Source: an uncultured Clostridia bacterium (GTDB taxonomy: Bacteria; Bacillota; Clostridia; Lachnospirales; Anaerotignaceae). Taken from it: a stretch of 28,484 bases of DNA. Location: assembly GCA_910587195.1 (NCBI GenBank), contig CAJUKL010000030.1, forward strand, positions 1 through 28,484. Direction: 5' to 3'. Positions 16,734 to 23,751 of the stretch are shown here, in pieces. Each line of letters begins with the position of its first letter. The stretch's first letter is position 1. The notes under the pieces are model-generated. The model ran no database searches. It was given only the letters and a program-made list of their open reading frames with translations, and had not been told where the DNA came from. The position numbers and the translations under genes are program-made.

Positions 16734-18368
16734 GTGTCACAACAACGTAATCATAATAGTAGTCACAATAGTCATAATCATTCTAACTATTATAATGACA
16801 CACCAAGAAAACCGCAAAAAAGAGCGGCAAAACGAAAAAAGGCAAAACAAAAGGCTTTCATTGTTGGTATATTAACAGTTGGTATCATTGCGGGAGGAAG
16901 TGTATTTGCTTATGGGCAATACATAAAAAACAAAATGGAAGAAGTTGTAAATGTTGATACCATTTATCAGGGAATTACCATAAATGGTGCAGATGTTTCC
17001 GGCATGACAAAAGAACAAGCATTACAATCCTTGCAGCAGAAAACAGACCAACATTTGGGAAGTCAAATCATTAGTATTCAGCAGGAAGATAAAAGTTGGG
17101 AAATTGCATTTTCAGACTTAGATGTAAAATATGATGTGGAGGCTTCTGTAAATGAAGCATGGGAACAAGGGAGAACAGGAGAACTAAAAGAAAGATATAA
17201 TGCTATTACAAAACTTGCAGAAGATAAATTAGAAATTCCTATTTCCTATACTTATGACAAGCAAAAAGTGAGGGAAAAATTAGAAGAAATTGCGGTAGAT
17301 TTTAATGTTGAAGCACAAGATAGTACCATGACACGTAAAAATGGCGCATTTCAAATTACAGATGAACAAAAAGGCTATGCAATGGATGTTGACCAAACGA
17401 TACCAAAAGTGGAACAAATGTTAGAACAAAATACAGGGGGCATTGTAGAGCCAGAAATTACTGTAACAGAGCCAAAAGTGACAAGAGCAGATAATGAAAA
17501 AGTTACAGATTTAATTGGCACTTATAACACAAGTTATTCTGCAAATGCAGCAGGAAGAAATGAAAATTTACGTGTCGGCTGCGCAAATATTGATGGTACT
17601 GTAATTGCACCTGGAGATGTTTTTTCTATGAATGTTGGTCTTGGGCCTCAAACGTATGCAAATGGTTATAAAGATGCTGGTGTTTATGTTAATGGAAAGG
17701 TAGAGCAAGGTGTTGCCGGCGGTGTTTGTCAGGTAACTTCTACCCTATATAATGCTGTTATCTTAGCAGAGTTGGAAGTTGTAGAAAGATACCCACATTC
17801 TATGACAGTTGGTTATGTACCATTAGGCAGAGATGCCGCAGTTGCAGGCGATTATAAAGATTTAAAATTTAAAAATAATACAGAATATCCTGTTTATTTA
17901 GAGGCTTACGCAAGAGATGGTAAAGTTGTATGCAATCTTTATGGGCATGAAATTCATGATGCTGGGCGAAAGGTTGACTTTGAAATGGTTTTTGAAGGTA
18001 CCATTCCCAAACCTGCAGAAAAAATTACAAAAGATTCCTCCAAACCGGAAGGTTATCGACAAGTAACCTACAATGGAAAAACAGGAAGTAAAGTCAGCAC
18101 CTATAAAATTGTTACAGAAAATGGAAAACAGATTAGTAAAGATTGGTTTTCTAGTTCTACTTACCGAGCAACTGCAGATGAAGTAACTGTTGGCACCAAA
18201 AAGGCAGAAGCACCAGCACAACAAACACCAGCACAACAAACACCAGTAGAAGAAAAACCAGCAGTTGAAACACCTGCAACATCAACAGAAGAAAAGCCAG
18301 TAACAGAAGCACCAACAGAAAATACCGATAGTCAAGTAGTAGATAATACACCGATTGGTGCAGAATAA
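16734..18368 (+). CDS. VanW-family protein with peptidoglycan-binding domains
   Basis: 544-aa membrane-anchored wall protein. It starts at a GTG (16734) after a strong SD (GAAAGGGGGAAG). The N-terminus is a His/Asn/Ser-rich, then basic, cytoplasmic segment (HNSSHNSHNHSN, KRAAKRKKAKQK); a helix follows at about 42-62. Residues about 75-250 read as PG_binding_4-type repeats (GITINGADVSGMTKEQALQ), then the VanW domain (about 262-400: NTSYSANAAGRNENLRVG, VIAPGDVFSMN, GVAGGVCQVTSTLYNAV). The tail is a Pro/Thr/Glu/Gln-rich stretch (about 485-544) with repeated TPAQQ units. VanW proteins are common in vancomycin-resistance and spore/cell-wall loci, but the biochemical role is unknown. No van genes are here, so resistance is not implied. 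Confidence 0.9.
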   Translation: MSQQRNHNSSHNSHNHSNYYNDTPRKPQKRAAKRKKAKQKAFIVGILTVGIIAGGSVFAYGQYIKNKMEEVVNVDTIYQGITINGADVSGMTKEQALQSLQQKTDQHLGSQIISIQQEDKSWEIAFSDLDVKYDVEASVNEAWEQGRTGELKERYNAITKLAEDKLEIPISYTYDKQKVREKLEEIAVDFNVEAQDSTMTRKNGAFQITDEQKGYAMDVDQTIPKVEQMLEQNTGGIVEPEITVTEPKVTRADNEKVTDLIGTYNTSYSANAAGRNENLRVGCANIDGTVIAPGDVFSMNVGLGPQTYANGYKDAGVYVNGKVEQGVAGGVCQVTSTLYNAVILAELEVVERYPHSMTVGYVPLGRDAAVAGDYKDLKFKNNTEYPVYLEAYARDGKVVCNLYGHEIHDAGRKVDFEMVFEGTIPKPAEKITKDSSKPEGYRQVTYNGKTGSKVSTYKIVTENGKQISKDWFSSSTYRATADEVTVGTKKAEAPAQQTPAQQTPVEEKPAVETPATSTEEKPVTEAPTENTDSQVVDNTPIGAE

Positions 18369-18371
18369 TAA

Positions 18372-18402
18372 AAAGGCGTATCGACTTATATGATACGCTT
18401 TT
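18372..18402 (+). terminator. Rho-independent terminator after the VanW gene
   Basis: AAAGGCGTATC pairs with GATACGCTTTT around a short loop, with T residues in and after the 3' arm. Confidence 0.75.
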
Positions 18403-18437
18403 CTATTTTATTTTTATGAAAGAAAGAAGATGAAAAA

Positions 18438-18797
18438 ATGTTACAATGTTTTATGGTAGGTTTGGGAGGAGGAATTGGGGCAATTTTTCGCTATCTTTTA
18501 GGAAAAATTCAATTCCCTTTTGAAACAGCATTTCCTATTATGACACTATGTATCAATTTTATGGGCGCTTTTGTGATGGGGCTTGTCGTAAGTGGCGCAA
18601 TCAAGTATACTAAAGAAAATACTATTTTATTTTTAAAAACAGGCTTATGTGGAGGATTTACTACCTTTTCCACATTTTCACTGGAAAGCATTACCCTACT
18701 AGAACAAAAAAATACAATTACAGCATTTTGCTACATTGCAAGCAGTATTTTATTTTGTATGGTAGGGGTATGGCTAGGAAAAAAAGTATTATCATAA
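18438..18797 (+). CDS. crcB: Fluoride ion channel CrcB/FluC
   Basis: 119-aa, four-helix fluoride export channel that works as a dual-topology dimer. Hallmarks are GGGIGAIFRYLLG in helix 1, the INFMGAFVMG segment, and TGLCGGFTTFSTFS with the conserved Phe/Ser/Thr residues lining the pore. Only one crcB copy is present here, so it should form a homodimer. The SD (GAAAGAAGA) is weak. I looked for a fluoride riboswitch between the VanW terminator and the ATG (36 bases) and there is no room for one. The AIR-synthase-like gene follows after 11 bases, with its SD starting in the crcB stop codon. Confidence 0.93.
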   Translation: MLQCFMVGLGGGIGAIFRYLLGKIQFPFETAFPIMTLCINFMGAFVMGLVVSGAIKYTKENTILFLKTGLCGGFTTFSTFSLESITLLEQKNTITAFCYIASSILFCMVGVWLGKKVLS

Positions 18798-18808
18798 GGA
18801 GGAATAGA

Positions 18809-19801
18809 ATGGAAATTGGAAAGGTACCACCAGAAACACTCAATCGTATTGTATTAAACCCTATCAATCATTTTGCTGTAAAAAGGGAAGATGTTTTTTT
18901 AAGACCAAAAACAGGGGAAGATTGTTCTGCAGTCACATTTGGCGAGGAACTTTGTGTTTTATCCGCAGACCCTATCACAGGAACAGAACAAGATATGGGC
19001 TATATTGCTGTGCACATTAATTGCAATGATATTGTTTCTAGTGGAGCAGAACCGATTGGTATTCTTTTAACGATATTGCTACCAGAGGGAAGTTCTGAAG
19101 ATGTTTTATCAGACATTATGGCAGGAGCATATGAGGCAGCAAAAGAAATTGGTATTGAAATACTAGGTGGACATACAGAGGTCACTGCAGTTGTCAATAA
19201 ACCTGTAATTTCTGCTGCTGTCATAGGTAGAACAGATAAAAATAATTTTATTGCAACTGGTGGTGCAAAAGTTGGACAAGATGTCATTATGACAAAGTGG
19301 GCAGGTTTAGAAGGAACGGTCATTCTTGCCAAAGAATATGAAAACATATTATCTGAAAAAATAGAACCACACTTATTAGAAAAAGCAAAATCCATGCGAG
19401 GTTTTTTGTCTGTTATCAAAGAATCTAAAATTGCGAAACAAATGGGAGCAACTGCTTTACATGATGTGACAGAGGGTGGCATATTAGGTGCTGTTTGGGA
19501 AGTAGCAGAATGTTCTAATACAGGTATTTTAATAGATTTAGATAAAATACCAGTTAAAGAGGAAACAAAAGCCATTTGTCAAGCGGGAAATATCAGCCCC
19601 TATGCACTAATTTCTAGCGGAAGTATGATTATTACAGCATTTGAAGGTGAAAAACTTGTAGATGCCTTAAAAGAAAAAGGCATTGAAAGTGCTATCATTG
19701 GAACAATTACACAAAAAGAAAAACAAATTATAAAAGATAGTTGTGTTTTGCCATTAAATCAGCCCAAAAGCGATGCTTTATATGCAGTACAATTTGAATA
19801 A
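18809..19801 (+). CDS. AIR synthase/HypE-family protein
   Basis: 330-aa member of the PurM/HypE/SelD/ThiL ATP-binding superfamily. I use the ATG at 18809 because AAGGAGG lies at 18796-18802; the longer frame from 18647 would run through crcB. Features include the N-terminal GEDCSAV, the strand VLSADPITG, the ATP/metal region HINCNDIVSSGAEPIGI, GGHTEV, and the C-terminal DVTEGGILGAVWEVAECS. The protein lacks the C-terminal PRIC-type Cys motif of true HypE, so hydrogenase maturation is unlikely. It fits the group annotated as AIR synthase related protein, whose substrate is unknown. It is likely cotranscribed with crcB. Confidence 0.88.
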   Translation: MEIGKVPPETLNRIVLNPINHFAVKREDVFLRPKTGEDCSAVTFGEELCVLSADPITGTEQDMGYIAVHINCNDIVSSGAEPIGILLTILLPEGSSEDVLSDIMAGAYEAAKEIGIEILGGHTEVTAVVNKPVISAAVIGRTDKNNFIATGGAKVGQDVIMTKWAGLEGTVILAKEYENILSEKIEPHLLEKAKSMRGFLSVIKESKIAKQMGATALHDVTEGGILGAVWEVAECSNTGILIDLDKIPVKEETKAICQAGNISPYALISSGSMIITAFEGEKLVDALKEKGIESAIIGTITQKEKQIIKDSCVLPLNQPKSDALYAVQFE

Positions 19802-19915
19802 TAAAAAAAGAACTTAAATCCTTTTTTAACCAAATTTAGCAAGAATTCCTCTGCCTCTATAGGCGGGGGATGAATTGCGTCTTTTCTTATCAGCATAAAA
19901 AATATAAATTTTTTG

Positions 19916-19944
19916 TTGTCTTATAAAAATAAATAGAATATAAT
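19916..19944 (+). promoter_or_regulatory. Promoter in the left part of the mini-element
   Basis: TTGTCT at 19916-19921 and TATAAT at 19939-19944 with a 17-base spacer. Confidence 0.5.
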
Positions 19945-19951
19945 AAATATA

Positions 19952-19981
19952 TTGACAAGTACATTGACAACTGGATATATA
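19952..19981 (+). promoter_or_regulatory. Second promoter directly before the structured RNA region
   Basis: Consensus TTGACA at 19952-19957 and TATATA at 19976-19981 (18-base spacer); another TTGACA is at 19964. A start near 19988 would coincide with the first stem of the RNA-like region. Confidence 0.45.
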
Positions 19982-19985
19982 GGGT

Positions 19986-20174
19986 TGCACAGAGAAACCA
20001 AATATGCGAAAACCAAGCTTCCTTCTGTGCGTAAAATGTCCAAGGTACGAATGGAAAGTAATTCGTGAAAACCGTGGGACACACGGGGTTAGCTCGCTTA
20101 TGCTTAGTACATTGGTACTATCGAACGAGAAGCCCCACCTCTATGTGTTAGCATAGGCGGTGGGAGTATGTCAC
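19986..20174 (+). ncRNA. Omega-RNA-like structured RNA (TnpB guide-RNA type), candidate
   Basis: Five helices can be read in order: GCACAGA/TCTGTGC (19987-20030), ACGAAT/ATTCGT (20047-20066), CCGTG/CACGG with loop GGACA (20072-20086), CTCG/CGAG (20093-20129) enclosing AGTAC/GTACT (20106-20119), and the right-end hairpin (20134-20164). The position, ending at the element's right end, is that of TnpB-associated omega RNA, where the flanking DNA after the end serves as the guide. Here the guide would begin at about 20175. No TnpB gene accompanies it. A different, unrelated structured RNA is possible. Confidence 0.55.
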
Positions 20175-20191
20175 GTTCCAGCTTATCAAAA

Positions 20192-20400
20192 AAACTCTTT
20201 GTTCTGTTTGTAAAAGAAAAAGTTTTTGGTCAAGCTTTTTTCAAAAAGCTTGTGCGAGAGTTTGAGAGCAGAATTCTCAAGGTTTTTACGCTTGCAAGCG
20301 TGTTTTTGAAGGGGTTTGGGGAAACTTTTCACAAGTAAAAAAAGTTTCCCCAAGAACTTCCGACTTTTATCAAGTTTATAATAGACTACTTCATTAACAA
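20192..20400 (+). repeat. Interspersed structured repeat, locus H (3' half)
   Basis: Carries the end of M3, M4 (CAAGCTTTTT / AAAAAGCTTG, 20231-20252), M5 (TTGAGA / TCTCAA, 20262-20280; palindrome ACGCTTGCAAGCGT, 20288-20301) and M6 (TTGGGGAAACTTTT / AAAAGTTTCCCCAA, 20316-20353). Several stem positions differ from loci D/E on both arms at once, preserving pairing. It directly follows the mini-element. Confidence 0.85.
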
Positions 20401-20404
20401 GTTG

Positions 20405-20435
20405 AGAACTTGAATTCTTTTTCAAGTTCTTTTTT
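20405..20435 (+). terminator. Rho-independent terminator
   Basis: AGAACTTGAA pairs with TTCAAGTTCT around a six-base loop, followed by a T-run. It would stop transcripts coming from the mini-element and repeat. The rest of the gap to 20784 is very AT-rich; apart from the promoter at 20640 I see nothing in it. Confidence 0.65.
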
Positions 20436-20639
20436 ATATTTCTAAAAAGATAAATTTTTCACAAATTTGTAATTTTGTTTAGTCAATTTTATTTATTTTT
20501 TATATTTTTGCCCCTTTTTTTAAATATCTCCCTTTTTAAAAAATAATATCTTTTTTTCTATCTTATCTAAAATAACAGCATTATGCACCATCTTTAAAAT
20601 ATATTCCTAAATATTTTTTGCTATTTTGATATTTTTCTA

Positions 20640-20668
20640 TTGCTTTTTCTGGAATTTAATTGTATAAT
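20640..20668 (+). promoter_or_regulatory. Promoter of the aminotransferase gene
   Basis: TTGCTT at 20640-20645 and TATAAT at 20663-20668 with a 17-base spacer; the leader is about 108 bases. No riboswitch is recognised in it. Confidence 0.6.
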
Positions 20669-20783
20669 ATCTATAGCACTAGTAAGAATGTTGAAAAAAT
20701 AACATACTTCTGCAATTTTATGGTAATAATAAAATAAAATACAATAAAACAAATGTCATTATATTGGAAAGGATTGATTTTCA

Positions 20784-21962
20784 ATGAGAAATTTTATTGC
20801 AAAACATGTGGAAGAAATGCCACCATCTGGAATTAGAAAGTTTTTTGATGTTGCTGCTACTATGGAAGATGTTGTTTCTTTGGGTGTTGGCGAACCTGAT
20901 TTTAAAACCCCAGAACATGTTAGACAAGCAGCTATTGACTCTTTAAAAGAAGGTAAAACAAGATATTCTTCTAATCAAGGTATGCCTGAATTAAGAAAAG
21001 TAATTTCTGATTATCTTGACAGAAGATTCCACACAAAATATGACCCTGCTGACCAGATTCTTTGTACTATCGGCGCTTCTGAAGCTATCGACATTGCACT
21101 TAGAACCATTATTGAACCAGGTGATGAAATTCTTGTTGTAGAACCTTCTTATGTTTCTTACAAACCAAGTATTACTTTACAGGGTGGCGTGCCTGTTGTT
21201 TTAACAACAAAAGTAGAAAATGAATTTAGATTAACTCCTGAAGAATTAGAATCTGCAATCACACCAAAAACAAAAGCCTTAATTTTCCCATATCCAAATA
21301 ACCCAACTGGCGGTATTATGGAAAAAGCTGATTTGGAAAAAATCGCTCCTGTTTTAATTAAACATGATATTCTTGTTATCAGCGATGAAATCTATGCAGA
21401 ACTTACTTATGGTGGATTAGACCATGTTTCTATTGCTTCTATTCCAGGAATGTATGAAAGAACTATCGTTTTAAACGGTTTTGCAAAATCTTTCGCTATG
21501 ACTGGTTGGAGACTTGGCTATGCAGCAGGCCCTAAAGATTTAATTCTTGCTATGAATAAAGTACATGCTTACGTTATTATGTGTGCGCCTACTATGAGCC
21601 AATATGCAGGTATTGAAGCATTAAAAGACCCTGTACAGTGTGACAAAGATGTTGCAGAAATGAGAGCATCCTATGATGAAAGAAGAAAATATTTAATCAG
21701 TGAATTTAATAGATTGGGTATGACCTGCTTTGAACCAAAAGGCGCATTTTATGTATTCCCATCTATTCAGTTGACAGGACTAACTTCCGCTGAATTCTGT
21801 GACAAAATGTTATTTGAAGGTAGAGTAGCAGTTGTTCCAGGTACCGCTTTTGGTGACTGTGGAGAAGGATTTATTAGAATTTCTTATGCTTATTCTATGG
21901 ACGAATTAAAATTTGCGATTGGAAAAATTGAAGCATTCTTAAAACAAATTGGAAAATTATAA
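20784..21962 (+). CDS. PLP-dependent class I/II aminotransferase
   Basis: 392-aa fold-type I aminotransferase, probably acting on aromatic, aspartate or branched substrates in amino-acid metabolism. Conserved elements: GVGEPDF near the N-terminus, GASEAIDIALR (cofactor phosphate site), PYPNNPTGG (Asn173), SDEIYAELTYGG (Asp201, Tyr204), the Schiff-base lysine in NGFAKSFAMTGWRLG (Lys235), and FIRISYA with the carboxylate-binding Arg near the C-terminus. SD GGAAAGGA. It is monocistronic, with its own promoter and terminator. The substrate cannot be fixed from the sequence; AspB/PatA-like subgroups are the best match. Confidence 0.93.
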   Translation: MRNFIAKHVEEMPPSGIRKFFDVAATMEDVVSLGVGEPDFKTPEHVRQAAIDSLKEGKTRYSSNQGMPELRKVISDYLDRRFHTKYDPADQILCTIGASEAIDIALRTIIEPGDEILVVEPSYVSYKPSITLQGGVPVVLTTKVENEFRLTPEELESAITPKTKALIFPYPNNPTGGIMEKADLEKIAPVLIKHDILVISDEIYAELTYGGLDHVSIASIPGMYERTIVLNGFAKSFAMTGWRLGYAAGPKDLILAMNKVHAYVIMCAPTMSQYAGIEALKDPVQCDKDVAEMRASYDERRKYLISEFNRLGMTCFEPKGAFYVFPSIQLTGLTSAEFCDKMLFEGRVAVVPGTAFGDCGEGFIRISYAYSMDELKFAIGKIEAFLKQIGKL

Positions 21963-21996
21963 TTAATTCATTTCTTTTCATATCTTCTCTATATTT

Positions 21997-22026
21997 AGAA
22001 GGACATACTAAATGGTATGTCCTTCT
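21997..22026 (+). terminator. Terminator after the aminotransferase gene
   Basis: AGAAGGACATAC pairs with GTATGTCCTTCT around a six-base loop; a short T/A-rich tail follows. Confidence 0.7.
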
Positions 22027-22092
22027 TATCCGTTACAAAGTTTTTTTTGGAACATTCAATTTCTTTCTTGCAAGAAAGGAATTTTTAAACCC

Positions 22093-22121
22093 TTGTCAAT
22101 TTTTCAGAAAAAGGATATAAT
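22093..22121 (+). promoter_or_regulatory. Promoter of the DEAD-box helicase gene
   Basis: TTGTCA at 22093-22098 and TATAAT at 22116-22121, spacer 17 bases. Just upstream lies a small palindrome CTTTCTTGCAAGAAAG (22063-22078) that resembles an isolated M1 hairpin of the repeat family. Confidence 0.7.
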
Positions 22122-22147
22122 CTTAAAAAAAAGAAAGGAAAACCTAT

Positions 22148-23350
22148 ATGGAGAAAAAAAATTTTGTAGATTTGGGAATTTCTACAGCATTACAAACAGG
22201 TTTACAAAAAATAAATATCACAACACCAACAGCAATTCAACGGGAAATGATACCCGCTATTTTAAAGGGAATTGATGTCATCGGACAATCAGAAACAGGG
22301 TCTGGTAAAACTTTCGCTTATTTGTTACCATTATTCCAAAAAATAGACTTAGAATTAAAAAAAACACAAATCATTATTTTGACACCAACACACGAATTAG
22401 CGGCACAAGTGCATAAACAAGTAGAATTATTATCAGATATATCTGAAATTCCAGTAAAAAGTGCCTTGATTATTGGTAGTGCAAGTATGACAAGACAACT
22501 TGAAAAGTTAAAACAAAAACCACATATTGTTGTTGGTTCTGCTGGACGTATTTTAGATTTAATACAACATAAAAAAATTACAGCGCATACTGTTAAAACC
22601 ATTGTTTTGGATGAAGGAGATAGATTATTAGACCATTTGAACAGAGAAGCAGTCAAAGCAGTTATTAAAACCACTCTAAAAGATAGGCAATTAGTTGTTT
22701 TATCTGCTACCATACAACAAGATGCTATCCAAAAAGCAAAAGAAATTATGAAAACAAATGTATTAGAAATTACAAAAAAACAAGGAACAATGCCTTCTGG
22801 TATTTCTCATGTCTATATTTTAGCAGAAAAAAGACAAAAGTTTATTGTGTTAAGAAAAATTTTGGCAGGGGAAAAACCTACAAAGGCAATTATATTTTTA
22901 AATAATATGGAAAATATTGCTGTTATGGTAGATAAACTTTGTTATCATGGTTTTAAAGCAGATGGCATTTATGGAAAGGCCTATAAAACAGAGCGACAAA
23001 ACGCTTTAGAAAAATTTAGACAGGGACAAATAAACCTTTTAGTTTCTTCTGACATTGGTGCAAGAGGTTTGGATATAGAAGGAATAACCCATGTAATAAA
23101 TATAGATATTCCAGAAGAACCTATTTCTTATTTGCATCGAGCAGGCAGAACAGGACGACAAGGACAAAAAGGAACTGTTATTTCTATTGTTACTCCTTAT
23201 GAAGTAAAATGGATACACAAATATCAAAAGGTATGGCAAATTTCTATGGAACAAAAAGAAATGTCTTTTGGAAATTTGACAAATATTACTTCTAAAAAGA
23301 ATTTTGTTAAAAAATCAGAAAAAAAAGTAAAAAAATTCAATAAAAAATAA
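22148..23350 (+). CDS. DEAD-box RNA helicase (DEGD variant)
   Basis: 400-aa ATP-dependent RNA helicase, expected to unwind RNA in ribosome assembly or mRNA turnover. Motifs in order: Q motif TPTAIQ, motif I SETGSGKT, Ia PTHELAAQ, Ib SAGRILDL, motif II DEGD (residues 155-158), motif III SAT, motif IV AIIFLNN, motif V SSDIGARGLDIEGI and motif VI HRAGRTGR. Motif II is DEGD where most family members have DEAD, and Ia is THELA where TRELA is usual; ATP-contacting Asp and Glu are kept. The C-terminus is a short Lys-rich tail (KKSEKKVKKFNKK) and lacks the RNA-binding domain of DbpA. SD AGAAAGGA. Confidence 0.92.
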   Translation: MEKKNFVDLGISTALQTGLQKINITTPTAIQREMIPAILKGIDVIGQSETGSGKTFAYLLPLFQKIDLELKKTQIIILTPTHELAAQVHKQVELLSDISEIPVKSALIIGSASMTRQLEKLKQKPHIVVGSAGRILDLIQHKKITAHTVKTIVLDEGDRLLDHLNREAVKAVIKTTLKDRQLVVLSATIQQDAIQKAKEIMKTNVLEITKKQGTMPSGISHVYILAEKRQKFIVLRKILAGEKPTKAIIFLNNMENIAVMVDKLCYHGFKADGIYGKAYKTERQNALEKFRQGQINLLVSSDIGARGLDIEGITHVINIDIPEEPISYLHRAGRTGRQGQKGTVISIVTPYEVKWIHKYQKVWQISMEQKEMSFGNLTNITSKKNFVKKSEKKVKKFNKK

Positions 23351-23379
23351 TTGTTATCTTTAACAATATCATGTATACT
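23351..23379 (+). promoter_or_regulatory. Promoter of the DUF1292 gene
   Basis: TTGTTA at 23351-23356 and TATACT at 23374-23379 with 17 bases between. A small hairpin (ATTGTTA / TAACAAT, 23350-23367) overlaps the -35 and spacer; it could end the helicase transcript weakly. Confidence 0.6.
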
Positions 23380-23416
23380 AATAGAACTATGAGGTATAAA
23401 AAAGGAGGATATAATA

Positions 23417-23710
23417 ATGGAAAAAGAACATAATTGTGGACATGACCATGAACAAGAAGAAATGGAATTAGAAACAATGATATTAACATTAGATGATGAT
23501 ACAGAAGTAGAATGTGGAATATTGGCTATTTTTGCAGTAGAGGGTATTGAAGGAAAAGAATTTATTGCATTACTTCCTTTAGAAGGGGAAGAAGTTTATC
23601 TTTATGAATATAAAGAAGAACAGGAAGATATTGTTTTAGATGTCATTGAAGAAGATGATGTTTTTGAACGTGTTTCTAATGCTTTTTATAGTTTATATGA
23701 AGAAGAATAA
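23417..23710 (+). CDS. DUF1292 family protein
   Basis: 97-aa, strongly acidic soluble protein with a perfect AAAGGAGG SD. The N-terminus contains a His/Cys cluster (HNCGHDHEQEE) that might bind metal. The core reads TLDDDTEVECGILAIFAVEG, then EFIALLPL, YLYEYKEE, and an acidic C-terminus, which matches the DUF1292 (YrzB-like) pattern of small Bacillota proteins. In many genomes this family sits near yrzL/ruvX genes; that context is absent here. Function unknown. Confidence 0.85.
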   Translation: MEKEHNCGHDHEQEEMELETMILTLDDDTEVECGILAIFAVEGIEGKEFIALLPLEGEEVYLYEYKEEQEDIVLDVIEEDDVFERVSNAFYSLYEEE

Positions 23711-23751
23711 AAAGACAGAAAATTATGTTGTCTAACTAATGAGGTGAAAAC

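Larger units (their letters stand above)
19843..20174 (+). mobile_element. Mini IS200/IS605-type element without transposase
   Basis: The left end is a subterminal hairpin (CCTCTGCCT / AGGCGGGGG with G-T pairs, 19849-19869) followed by ATGAATTGCGTCTTTT. The right end is a hairpin (CCCACC / GGTGGG plus CTATG / CATAG, 20134-20164) followed by AGTATGTCAC. This is the layout of IS200/IS605 ends, which are transposed by a Y1 enzyme as single strands without terminal inverted repeats or target duplications. No tnpA or full tnpB is present; about 330 bases remain. A 50-codon frame (ATG 20004, stop 20154) ending NEKPHLYVLA may be the residue of the tnpB 3' end. Exact borders cannot be set without an empty site. 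Confidence 0.7.

Noticed and set aside
16734..18368. Vancomycin resistance
   Set aside because: VanW-family proteins are common outside resistance clusters, and no vanA/H/X/R/S-type gene is in the window.
18369..18437. Fluoride riboswitch before crcB
   Set aside because: Only the VanW terminator and a 36-base gap are present; there is no room and no recognisable motif.
19890..20084. 64-codon minus-strand frame in the mini-element
   Set aside because: No ribosome binding site, aromatic-rich composition typical of chance translation, and it lies opposite the structured RNA region.
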